From Lagopus muta (taxonomy: Eukaryota > Chordata > Aves > Galliformes > Phasianidae): DNA of 64,000 nucleotides. Each line of letters starts with the position of its first letter. Positions within the stretch are counted from its first letter, which is position 1. The notes under the pieces were generated by a model. That model saw only the letters and a list, made by a program, of their open reading frames with translations. It did no database searches and was not told the origin of the DNA. This document shows positions 1 through 9,813 of the stretch, piece by piece. The stretch covers positions 12,017,719 through 12,081,718 of the forward strand of contig NC_064444.1 in the NCBI RefSeq assembly GCF_023343835.1. Direction: 5' to 3'. The position numbers and the translations under genes are program-made.

Positions 1-3000
1 TAAATATGGACAGCATTGTTATTTCCTAGAACACAGAGCCAAGAGGGTAGAACAGTCAACTTCTACCTTCTTTACCAGCATTTTCAGGTCAAAAATACAA
101 CATCAGTATTTGGCAAGAAGAAGGTTCATGAGAACACATGGACATCATCACCCTGATGGCAAGCATCATTACTCCTTGCCAGAAGATCAAAGCAAGGCAT
201 GAAGCCCAGACCACAACCATACAGATCATATTCTGCACACACAGGTCACAAGCTATCAGCTAACTAGTATCCAAGCCACACAGCTCTGCTGAGGCCTAGC
301 TCCAGATAAGCAAAGGATAAAGTACAATTACCTCTTCATGGAAGGTAAAGATGACTTGCAGAAAGTAACAGAAACCCAATGAGAATCATCATTTCCTCAT
401 GCCCCCTATCTTCCTCAGCAACTCTCTTCCTTTTGTTTCTCCTCAAATAAGAACACTCCAGGCCTTCACCATACAAAACAAATTCATCTGCCTTTCCAAG
501 GGTCATACTGCATTTTCTGTATTGATTAGACCCATTGCTTACAGCCTTACACATCCCCCCGCCCAGCTGGAACAGGCTCTCCCTCCTGCAGCTGCTTCCT
601 TTCCTCTGCCAGATCAATGAGGTCAGTGGAGCTTCCTTCTTTTACATTACACATGACATTCAAGTCTACATCAACCTAAACCCATACCCAGCTTCCTCAC
701 AGTGCCCCAGCAGCTCACACACTGCATTCAGTACCACTCCCCATGCCTAACACCCAGAGAAGAACCACCACCACGCTGCTGTCACTTAGGCCAGCCCTCA
801 GCATCTCATTAGAGCTCCCCTGGCCTCTCTCAGCCTGGGGGTTTGGTTTCAGAGGGCACCCCTCAGTTATCATCAGATAGAAGCACTGGAACTGTGGCTC
901 AACTGCACCTTCTCTGGTCTTGAGAAATACCATTTACGCACACAGAATCCTGTGCTGGTGCTCTGAGCCCACAGCTTCAGTAATTTCTCAACTCTTGGTT
1001 CTTGTTCCCTTCCTCTTCCACTGTGTTCAGAAGGCTCCTGCCCTCTGTAACCAAATATCTTGATAAGAATCTAAAAGGCCATCAACTACAACACCATCTT
1101 GATGTTCTTAAAACCACTATCTCCAGTATTCACTTCTCTCAAATGCTCCGTGCTTGGAGTTCCCGTAAGCATCTTTTAAGGAGCAAGATTTTAATTTGGG
1201 TTTTCATTAAAATAGAGAACTTAAATTTAACACCAATTTAGTAGCTGTAGAGCACTGCAGCCTTGGCATACCATGTTTTCCTCCTTTCTTCCACATTCAC
1301 CACTACCCTTGATTCCTATCCTGTAACTGCAATCTCCCTCACAAGAGCCACAGACAACTTCTCCTGTGTGTTTTCCCTACTACCCAACAGAGAAGGCAAT
1401 ACCACACAACGTTGTTTGTGCCCTGGTTCTATCTCACCAGGTGGTGAATCTCCACCCTTCTTCCAGCAGGGAGAAGTCAGGGCTGCTCTGATCCAACCTC
1501 GGTGACAGTTCTGCTTGGAGCAGAAGGCTACGGGTGGAAGTTCTTCAACTGCAACTCAGCACCTCACTAACAGCTAAACCATGAACAATAACCCATTAGC
1601 AAATCTGTCTCGTCAACAGAGCAAGTTAGCTCTGCTAATCAGAGTGACTGCACTTATCACAAAGCATGGGCCTTCTGCACAGCACTGAAGCATATGGCAG
1701 AGCAGCACAGTAAGGTGGCTGTACCTCCAGGGCAATTCATAGCTACAAACTCTTCAAAGGCTTTGAGTAATTTTGTCTTTCCAATAGGACTTGGAATAAA
1801 TGAAGATAGGTAGAAGGTACTGCACTTCTGCACCTAAAGAAAAGGCAATCATGGTGTTCTACAGCTGCACAAGTGGCAGAAAAGCCTTCCCTGACTGCAA
1901 CAAACATAACCGAGGCAGCCCAAGGGGCACAGCCTGTAGCAGCATGGCCTCTGAAAGGGGTGAACATCTGAACAGCAGCGCTACCAAACAAGTTCCAGCT
2001 CCTTCCCAAGTATTCTGACTTTGAAATCTCTATAGAAAGTACCAGCTGACCCTTTTCTACGTCTGCATGTGAGCTGGTTACTACCGCGTGCCAGACACAC
2101 ACGGCTGAGGTTGAGGAGACACGGCTCCTATCAAACTGGGAACCAGCTGCTGTGCCAGATACAATGGTGAATAAAGCTGTTTATGTCCTGTACCTTCCAC
2201 TCCATAGCAAGAACCTACACGTCAGTTCCAAGTGTTATTTAATCAGGAACACAACTGCTCTGTGGAATCCTATTCCAATCTAAACTCCTGAAGTAGAAGA
2301 TATATCAACTCCTGAGAAAAGCAGCAGAGCTGTGTAATCAAGGCACAACACGGCCTCCCTCCTCAGCACCAAGCACAGTAAGATATGAGCTACTGCACAA
2401 ACGCAAGATAACAATTCTCAGCAACTACGCAGCCAGCCTGACTTCAATGCTTGAGTCTTAACACCCCACAGAGCTTTCTGCCAGTTTGATGCTGCTGAGT
2501 TGCCTTGGGGAAGAAAAAATTTAAACCCCAAACTAGCTTGGAAGAAGCATATTGCCTGGCTGATCACATGGTAACACCAGTTACCTGGAAGATAATTCGT
2601 ACTGCAAACATGGCTCTGGACATGTACATTCTGACAGTAACAGCTACTGCTGACACAGAACATTATCATTAAACCTACAGTGTATAATTTACTTGATTTC
2701 TGACACTCATTTCCACGAGAAGAAGTTAATACACAGTCTGTTGCATATTTAAGGCTTAGCAGCAGTCTGGAGGTGGTAAAAACCCCAGGTCAGGGTGCAG
2801 ATGGCTTTGAAGTCTAGCAAACTGCAGCACTCCACAGAACTTAGAGCATTAAACCACGAAAGAAATCAAGGTAAGCCTGCAGAACCTACCAAGCAGTCTG
2901 TACTCTGATAATGCACACACCTAAAACTGGATGTAGGGTACGGATAACACAAGTAAGTGGAAGATTTTGCTTCTGTTCTAAGGTGTATTTTTTATCTACC

Positions 3001-4500
3001 CTAAGTATCATTACTTAGATGTGCTTCCAGCATATTCCATGCAACTTCTCCTCCTGTTTGCTCACATCCCATGTTTGGTACCACAACAGAAGTGACTTAC
3101 CCAAGTTTCTCTACCTCCTTCAAATTTCATGAGGACATCAATCACCCTATCACTGCCCATGCAAAAGGAGCATTTAACCAAGGTAGACAACAGGTTTGCT
3201 GCAGAATATTAGGACTGAAGCCGGCCTAGCTATGAAGCCTGATCACACACAGCAGATTGCTGTGAGCATCACAGCACGGCTTGGCAGTAACTAAAAGAAA
3301 GCACAGGCATTTTACATTTATATTAGAAGCATTACTCTGCAACACCAGAACTTGTAAGTCTCACAACAGAGAAGCCTGAGGATCAACTAAAGAACACCTT
3401 TTTCACATGTTTAAGATATCATTTATTTCCACAAGAAGGCACAAGCAATCCACAAGAATCAAGGGGCTGTGCTGTTTAGTCATGAGATAACTGACAGCAG
3501 CAAGAAACAACACTCTAGTTTAAGGTTCAAACATTTTGCTTTCAGCATGGCCACTGGAAACAGCAGCAGAGCTCGATCTGGTAGAGGGGACCACGCCAGC
3601 ACAGCGCTGGTCTTCTCTTCCTCCATCAGACACCACAGGGCATTGGAAGAAGGGGACAGAGAGCAGACACGGAAGTGACAAACACAAGGGAGCCATGCCA
3701 GCTGGGAACCATGAGGTACCTGTGGCAGTGACTCGGGAGGCAGATCACCTGCACACACTGCACATTTCCTGTTATCCATTCAAATACTTCCCCTTCATGA
3801 CAGGATTCACGGCCACACACACACACTTCTGGAGGATGCAGCATTAAATCCAACCCAACACACAGACGACGTCAGAACACAGATCTGCCCCAGCAGCCCT
3901 GGGACTGCACAGCTCTGCTTCAGTTCATTTGTGGCACCGAGTATGTCCACGCCTCGCTGCGCAGACACAGCCAGCACTGCTCACACTGCAGCTGGACGGA
4001 CCAACAGACAGAGATGCCACAGCACACGCTGCTGAGGATATCGCCTCAGCAAATACAATGAACTCGGGTTGTGCCAGGAAGCACAGCTGTCCTTTTGTTG
4101 TCGCCGAGCATTCAGAAGCACGTCTCGGTAAGCGCTACTCCACGCTCCAGGTTCTTTCATAAGCACTCACAACTGCTGCAGAGCGGCCTGCCCCAGACCC
4201 CGGCCGCAGCGGCTCACGCTGCCGTTTGGGGCCCGGCCCCGCCTCGCCTCGGCCCCACCCGCGCCGAGCAGCGGCCTCGCGGCCTCCAGAGCCCTCAGAC
4301 CCCGCCGCGCCTCCCCCGCACGGCCCCGCCGCGCGCAACCGCTGACGGTGCTCCCGAGCTGCAGCCCCCGGGCCCGGCCCAACCCCGGGCCTTCTCTCAG
4401 CGGCCGACTCCCGCCCTCAGGGCGGCGGCGGGACTCGGGGCTCTCCCCTCTCCCCCCCACTGCCCTACAACCACCACGCACCGACCCCGCCGCCCCTCAC
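1..4500 (-). other. VPS35: VPS35 intron 1 (left part of gene, runs off window)
   Basis: This stretch follows the VPS35 start-codon exon on the minus strand and begins with a GTGAGG splice donor at 4500-4495. I looked on the minus strand for exon 2 (expected to begin with residues like PTTQQSPQDEQEK) and did not see it, so the next exon probably lies left of position 1. The sequence is ordinary AT-rich intron with only short chance reading frames. There is a short CA run near 3813-3826. From about 4150 it becomes GC-rich as it enters the CpG island. Confidence 0.7.
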
Positions 4501-4503
4501 CAT
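4501..4503 (-). CDS. VPS35: VPS35 exon 1, coding part is the start codon only
   Basis: On the minus strand the sequence reads GCGACC-ATG directly followed by GTGAGGGG, a strong splice donor, so the only coding bases in this exon are the initiator codon. VPS35 is the large alpha-solenoid subunit of the retromer cargo-recognition complex on endosomes. In mammals, as I recall, its first exon also ends right after the ATG. Its position, head to head with ORC6 and 265 bp away, matches the conserved vertebrate order. No other part of the protein is visible here, so the identification rests on synteny and this unusual exon shape. Confidence 0.68.
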
Positions 4504-4560
4504 GGTCGCGCCGCCGCCACGAGCCGCCCCCACCAGCAACGCCCCGCAGCGCCGCGCGCC

Positions 4561-4570
4561 GTCATGTGAC
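4561..4570. promoter_or_regulatory. M-box / CLEAR-like E-box
   Basis: GTCATGTGAC differs by one base from the palindromic CLEAR consensus GTCACGTGAC bound by TFEB/TFE3, and contains the TCATGTGA core of MITF-type M-boxes. It lies 58 bp upstream of the VPS35 start codon. Binding is inferred only. Confidence 0.45.
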
Positions 4571-4617
4571 TGCGCCGCCCGCGCCGCCCCGCCCCTCCGC
4601 CGCGCCGCCGCCCTTCC

Positions 4618-4659
4618 ATTGGCCGGCGCCGAGGAAGCGCTTCTCTGCGGGTCGATTGG
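4618..4659 (-). promoter_or_regulatory. Two CCAAT boxes
   Basis: ATTGG occurs at 4618-4622 and 4655-4659, which is CCAAT on the VPS35 strand. The 37-bp spacing is typical of paired NF-Y sites in divergent cell-cycle and housekeeping promoters. Confidence 0.55.
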
Positions 4660-4745
4660 CTCTGCGGGGACGATTGACGGCTGGACGGACCGGTCGGTCG
4701 GCGAGCCCGGTGGCGGGTCCGGAGCCGCGCGACGCGGGCACAGCG

Positions 4746-4753
4746 GGCGGGAA
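4746..4753 (+). promoter_or_regulatory. E2F-like site before ORC6
   Basis: GGCGGGAA (TTCCCGCC on the other strand) fits the E2F consensus and ends 15 bp before the ORC6 start codon, near where transcription would begin. E2F control suits a replication gene, but this is inference from one motif. Confidence 0.4.
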
Positions 4754-4768
4754 TCGAGAGCGAGGCGG

Positions 4769-4833
4769 ATGGAGCGCGGCGCGGTACGGCGGCTGGCGGT
4801 ACGGCTGGGGATCGGCGAGCCGCGCGTCGTCAG
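4769..4833 (+). CDS. ORC6: ORC6 exon 1
   Basis: Codes MERGAVRRLAVRLGIGEPRVV plus two bases of Arg22. The ATG at 4769 is the first in this frame and aligns with the human start. The donor is AG|GTAGCG. The end of the exon corresponds to the human exon ending just before KAEEYLRLS. Confidence 0.92.
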
Positions 4834-7800
4834 GTAGCGCAGTGCGGGGTTCGAGAGCATCGGCAGGGATGGCGGGAGGAGCGTGCCCTGCGTGCACGGG
4901 GCCCGGCACGCAGCCCGGTCACCTACGGACGAGGCTCCGCCGCCACCTCCGCGTCACCGCGGTGTTTTGCAGGAAAGCCGAGGAGTACCTGCGGCTGTCC
5001 CAGGTGAAGTGCGCGGGGCTGATGGCGCACGTGACCGCGAGCGGCCTGGCCGTGATGTGCCTGGAGCTGGCGGCCCGCTGCGCCAAGCACCCCGCCGGCA
5101 AGGTGAGCCGGCCCCAAACCTCCCGCGCCCCGCACGGATCTCCTCCGTAGCGCTGTCGGAAGCGGCGCGTAGTTTCTCGTTTCTCCGCCGTCTCTGGGTA
5201 CGGAGCCGGCGAGGAGCCTCGGCGATCCCCGTGTTCTTTCTTTATCTCGAACAGAGCTCCTTTGTTAAACTCTCCGGTTTGAACAAGACCGCGTACCAGA
5301 GCTCCGTGAAGGCCTTGGAATGTTTACTGGGGGTGAACGCCCGGCTGGGGATGCGCGAGCTGGCGGTGCAGTTGTGCTGCACGGAGGCACTGAGCGCGGC
5401 CTCGGAAATCCTGCAGAGGTGAGCGGCTGTACGGCTCCGTGCCCGCAAGGGTGAGGAGCCGGCTGGGGAGAAGGGCGGGCGGCTGCTTCTGAAGGCCCAC
5501 GAGGTGAGTTCTTAGCACTGACAGCACGTTACCTATTTAAAACACATTAGAAAGACTGAGCCTCTGGAGCACGGTAAGTCGCTGCCCAAGTTCCAGTTTT
5601 TCAGCTCAGAGCAGTTTGAAAAAGTCAGGACTTTGTGTCTTTGCCTGCAGCACTGTAATTAGCTGCTGCTCATGGCACAGTTCAGAAGAAACGGGCAGGA
5701 GAAACAACCATTCTGGAGAAGCAGATCTCTTACAGTGCACGTTACCTGTCAGAACATGAGGTACAGCACTTCAGTGGGGATCCAAAAGATTTTACTAAAA
5801 CCTGGCTGTAAGATCTACTTTAGCAAGAGCAGTCGAGGAGAAGCTCTGCAGTGCTGTTCTGCTGCTGAGCACATTTAAGTGTTGGTGGGGTTTCCGAGGA
5901 TTCTGGTGGGAAACAAAGGCTGTGAACGCTGTGGTACTTAAACAGCCTGGTAAAGGTGAACAATAAGAAGTTAAATTCTTCACATTGCTGAATATCCAGT
6001 ATGTCATCCACTATATATTGTACAGGTGAAGGTTTAAATATAGATCAAAAAATCTATAGTTCTACCCTTTGTAATAGGACAGATCTAAAGATCTCTTCAT
6101 GTAATTTTAAAGATAAAAGCAAGCGTAAATGGGTAGCACAAATGAAATTATACTGACATACCTCGATTCAGATCTCTCCCTTAAAATACCTTTAAATCAA
6201 AAAGAGGAAGTGATTCCCATTCCCTTCTATTCCCCAGTCTGTTTATCTCCTCTAAAGCAGTAGCAGCTTTTTGTGCTTGACCAGGTTTCAAAGGACTGAG
6301 ATATCCAATATTTAACTGCTGAGTACCATGTGACAAATTAATTTCAAAAGTTTCATTTGAAGCAAATGCATTATACAGCTATCACTCTGTTATTCTTTAG
6401 GTACGAATCCAGCCTCCCTGAAGCACAGCAAATGGAACTTGATTTCTCAAAACCACTATTTATAGCAGCTGCACTATTCACTGCGTGCAGGTGAGTACAG
6501 TGTAAGGGGTTCTTTTATAGGCTTAGATACCTGGTGAGACATTCAACAGAAATAGTGCATGCAGTGTAAGCAACTGATTGATTCAGCATGGCTAAAGGCT
6601 CTTTACTACTGCATTCTGCATCTCTACTCCTGGAACTGGAGACATCTCTAGCACAAGAACCCTTTTACAAGGAAATCTCCAGCCTACACTGCATTTGCTT
6701 TCAGGGGGGAACAGAAGCATTACATCAGATGTACAGAAGAGGATCTTGAATTACTTGTCCTAGAAGAAATGAAATCTGCCTTTCCTGGTGTGTGATTGAT
6801 GAAGCAGATAGTTCCATTTGGATGTGTTATCCCTGACAGTAGCTGAAGAAGTCCACCAAGCCAATATAACAGTAGTAATATTTTCAGATTTAACCTGAAC
6901 TTTCTTCTCTTGTCAGTGTAGATTGGTGTTGGACATAAAGCAAGAAGTTCTGCATGTCTCTTGGTGAGATATTGCTCAAGATGAAAGAATGGCTGCTGCC
7001 AGCTTACCTATGAGCACCTGTACTATCCCATCCTCAGGCTCTAACATTTGGGGGATGGATTTGTCTCAGCTTTAGACCAGCATCATCTCAGGAGATGGCT
7101 GATAGAAGAGCCTGACACATTTAACAGTTGGGAAGAATTTGCTTGCGCGTACGTGTTTTCCCTCTCAATACTGTGCCTTTTAACAGTCAACAATTCCGGT
7201 GTTGTGTAGTTTCATAGCTCTTGACAAATGTTTTGACTGCAGTCCCATTCAGTTCTTCACAAGAGTAGTTGCCTTGCTTCCCTTGAAACCTATGAAGTAC
7301 CTTTTCCTGATAGAATTTCCTCTCATAATTTGAGCTAACTGTGGGCTTCACTTCCAGATCCATCTTGACTCTTCCTTCCCAAAGGCAGCATTGATAGAGT
7401 AATAAATATCATCTCAGCTGGATGATATTTGCTGAGAGATAAATTAATTTTCTGTTACAGGTGTTTGAAGCTGAAAGTGGACAAATCTAGGGTGTTGGCT
7501 ATATCTGGAGTGAAAAAAGCAATATTTGATCGCCTGTGCAGTCAGATGGAGAAGATAAGCCAGCAATTCAACAGTATGTTTTTGACCTTATCTTTGTAAT
7601 ACAGCTTACCCAACGTCTAGGCTCACAGTGTCCCCATGCATTTCTGCTGGTGGTTTCATTTCGGTCACTTCAACTATTTTCTTTCAGCCAAACCTGCCCA
7701 CCATTCCAGCGTTTCCCTCAGTCCTGTTCCCACTCACAGTCCTTGCTTCTGGGAAGGTCAAACAGTTGAGAACATGATAAGGCCCACAGTACCTATCCTC

Positions 7801-9553
7801 TTCCTTAATGCTCACAGTTCTTTACATTTTCTGCTGCTGAAAGTTATCCCCTCTTTCTCCCATACCACTAAAGCATTTTGGATTCATCCTTGCCTGCTTT
7901 CTTCATCCTGTTTAATATAGCAACATAATATGGAAATTAGCATAAACCTTTTACTACCTCTGTTGCTTTAATTGACGCTCCTGTGTTTTCCTTCACAGGG
8001 ATTAACACACAGCTAAGCCTTGATCTCCTTGTAGTAATTCAACCATTACCTGACACCATGCCTCCACACACAGCAGGCAGACATAAGAGTCTTTCTCACC
8101 TGCTGCTGAACTTCCAGCTCTCCCCACTCTTTAGCATAGGGCAAAGATTGAAGATGTATGTTCCTTTCTGTCCTTGTATCTTTGTTCCTTCCTGTTTATC
8201 TCCTCTTTCCCTCCCCAGATTTTTATTCTCACTCTCCCACTGACAGTATTCCTCCTCCACTTCATCTTCATATTTCACACTGCAGTGTTTTCTAGAGTGT
8301 CCTGCCTGAATCCAAACCAAAAGCTGCTCTTGCTAGGCATGGAGCTGCCAACAGAGAAATTATCCCACCACAAAAGCAGCTTCAAGGCAGACAGGAGTTC
8401 CTTTTTCAGGTTAGGTATAAATTGACAGCATGCTGTGGGTATCTGTAAAACAAAGCAGTTGTAGAAATGGTACAGAAGGGAGAATGCTTTGTGAATAATC
8501 AAGAATGGCAGCAAGGTGTTTTTTGATATGAACAAAGCTGATGATTATGGTTACACATGCAGCAGCAGCACTAGGTAAAGCAGCCAGCCAATCCTCGCAA
8601 GCCTTGGAGGGTGCTGGCACCTTTGCATATACAGTTTGGCTATCAGTCTTTAACAGAGAATCTTTTTGATGAGGAAACACCACTTGCCTGCTAAGCTGTT
8701 TTCCAGCCAGGTCAATCAGTTAAGTCTATTCACTAACTGGCTGCACAAGAAGCTATGCTAACACATCAGGCAGCAACCTGGAAGGAAGAATACATCACAA
8801 AGGGAGGGCACTGGGGGAAGGCATCACTGCTGTGAACAACTGGATGTAGAATAACATCCCACATCACTCATCCCACATCATTCAGAAGTAAAGTAACTTA
8901 ACTTTTTTGTTTGTTTGTTTTTTAGAAGATGATATTCCATTAGCTGCAGAGACATCTGAAACCCAGCAGACTGACCTGGAGCAATGTGAGAAAGAAAGTA
9001 AGTTGTGTTTAGCTGTGAACTAAGATTATCGGAGTCATTTGGGGTTTTGTTGCTGCTTTGCAGTATTTTAGTTGTAAAATAATAAAAATTGGTTGACACC
9101 ATTCTGCAATCTACTATAATAGAAGGACTAATTAAACACAGCAAAAGGACAATGTTTACTATACTGAGTAGTTGTACTAAAGTTAACTCTTACACTCAAC
9201 CAGAAAAGTGAAAAGGTGACCGCCTTGGGAGGGGGGCAGATGAGGAAACCAGAGAGTTGAGAGTGCAGTAATGGTCTCTGTACATGAATAGGCTGATCTC
9301 TGTACACTGGCTGATTATTTCCAACAGCACATTGCTGGTGCTGGCCCATCATGTACTTACCTTTTTTTTCTTAAACATAGGTTCTGAAGATTATGATGAT
9401 GAGATTCCATGTAAACAGCCAAAGACTGAAACAAAGCAAGACTATGAAGAATGGAAAAGGAGAATCCTGGAAAATGCTGCTAAGGCACAAGAGACAAATA
9501 GTGGTACTGTTTCTATAGTGCCACCTTGTAATATCACTACTGCTTGCTCATAA
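4769..9553 (+). CDS. ORC6: Origin recognition complex subunit 6 (whole gene, 7 coding exons)
   Basis: Seven exons (4769-4833, 4973-5102, 5255-5418, 6401-6490, 7461-7573, 8926-8997, 9381-9553) join in frame with GT/AG borders to 268 codons; human ORC6 has 252. ORC6 is the smallest subunit of the complex that marks replication origins and loads MCM helicase. Residues about 1-94 and 95-187 are the two TFIIB-like cyclin-box folds; KAEEYLRLSQVKC, LSGLNKTAYQS and VKKAIFDRLC are family hallmarks. The C-terminal QDYEEWKRRILENA (231-244) is the ORC3-binding helix, with Tyr233 at the position of human Tyr232, mutated in Meier-Gorlin syndrome. Two oddities: the linker between the folds and this helix lacks the basic TPPRKRKK stretch of the human protein, and the C-terminus is about 15 residues longer. 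It shares its promoter with VPS35 and converges on MYLK3. Introns 3-6 hold nothing recognisable. Confidence 0.95.
4973..5102 (+). CDS. ORC6: ORC6 exon 2
   Basis: The acceptor is TTTTGCAG. It encodes residues 22-65, starting KAEEYLRLSQVKCAGL, the most conserved part of the first cyclin-box fold. The donor is AAG|GTGAGC. Confidence 0.95.
5255..5418 (+). CDS. ORC6: ORC6 exon 3
   Basis: The acceptor is CGAACAG. It encodes residues 66-119, including VKLSGLNKTAYQS, which matches human IKLSGLNKETYQS, and the start of the second fold (LGMRELAVQLCC). The donor is AG|GTGAGC, splitting Arg120. Confidence 0.94.
6401..6490 (+). CDS. ORC6: ORC6 exon 4
   Basis: The acceptor is TTCTTTAG. It encodes YESSLPEAQQMELDFSKPLF, then a short helix (IAAALFTAC). 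The donor is AG|GTGAGT. It matches human YESSLPQTQQVDLDLSRPLF. Confidence 0.94.
7461..7573 (+). CDS. ORC6: ORC6 exon 5
   Basis: The acceptor is TGTTACAG. It encodes CLKLKVDKSRVLAISGVKKA and IFDRLCSQMEKISQQFN, the end of the second TFIIB-like fold. The donor is A|GTATGT. Confidence 0.94.
8926..8997 (+). CDS. ORC6: ORC6 exon 6 (divergent acidic linker)
   Basis: The acceptor TTTTTTAG follows a T-rich tract. It encodes about 24 residues, KDDIPLAAETSETQQTDLEQ then CEKE. The length agrees with the human linker but the sequence does not, and no TPPRKRKK-like basic run is present. The donor is A|GTAAGT. Frame continuity with exons 5 and 7 supports it. Confidence 0.85.
9381..9553 (+). CDS. ORC6: ORC6 exon 7 (terminal)
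   Basis: The acceptor is AAACATAG. It encodes an acidic start (SSEDYDDEIP), the conserved QDYEEWKRRILENAAKAQ helix, then a tail ending NITTACS and a TAA stop at 9551-9553. The human protein stops soon after AQKATAE, so this tail is longer. Confidence 0.93.
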
Positions 9554-9807
9554 TGTTAACAGTCCTTTTGTTCTTAACAATTCCTGTAGCATACAAGTGA
9601 TGACTGGCTGGTATTCAGCTAATTTTATTTTTTGAGCTAGTTTTTAAAAGTTATTTTTAGTAAATGACAATTGAGGTGATTTTTGGAAGAAGCATGTTTA
9701 ATTATTTGCCAGGCTGGTACTTGAGCAGATGTAGCATTATGTGGTAGGACAGCTTCATTTTTCTTGGTACAAGCAGCAGGTGACACTCCAATATGATGTT
9801 CAATGTG

Positions 9808-9813
9808 AATAAA
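9808..9813 (+). promoter_or_regulatory. ORC6 polyadenylation signal
   Basis: AATAAA lies 255 bp after the ORC6 stop and is followed by GT-rich sequence, so it is the likely cleavage signal. A second AATAAA at 10038-10043 could give a longer transcript. Confidence 0.6.

Larger units (their letters stand above)
4504..4768. promoter_or_regulatory. Bidirectional VPS35/ORC6 promoter
   Basis: The 265 bp between the two divergent start codons are GC-rich and lack a TATA box. They contain two inverted CCAAT boxes (ATTGG at 4618-4622 and 4655-4659), an M-box/E-box GTCATGTGAC at 4561-4570 and an E2F-like GGCGGGAA at 4746-4753. Shared promoters of this kind are common for housekeeping genes. The transcription start sites themselves cannot be placed from sequence. 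Confidence 0.75.
4150..5430. other. CpG island over the VPS35/ORC6 promoter
   Basis: C, G and CpG become abundant from about 4150 to 5430, in sharp contrast to AT-rich DNA on both sides. The island covers VPS35 exon 1 and ORC6 exons 1-3. It generates several long chance open frames on both strands, including one of 359 codons, which are not genes. Confidence 0.85.

Noticed and set aside
1743-2102. 119-codon minus-strand frame in VPS35 intron 1
   Set aside because: No splice context, no VPS35 similarity, and a composition like the surrounding intron.
3813-3826. CA dinucleotide run
   Set aside because: Seven repeats or fewer; too short to count as a microsatellite of note.
4071-5150. 359-codon open frame on the plus strand
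   Set aside because: It lies in the CpG island and is Pro/Arg/Ala-rich; it runs through ORC6 exon 1 and intron 1, and matches ORC6 only where it coincides with the exon 2 frame. GC content explains its length.
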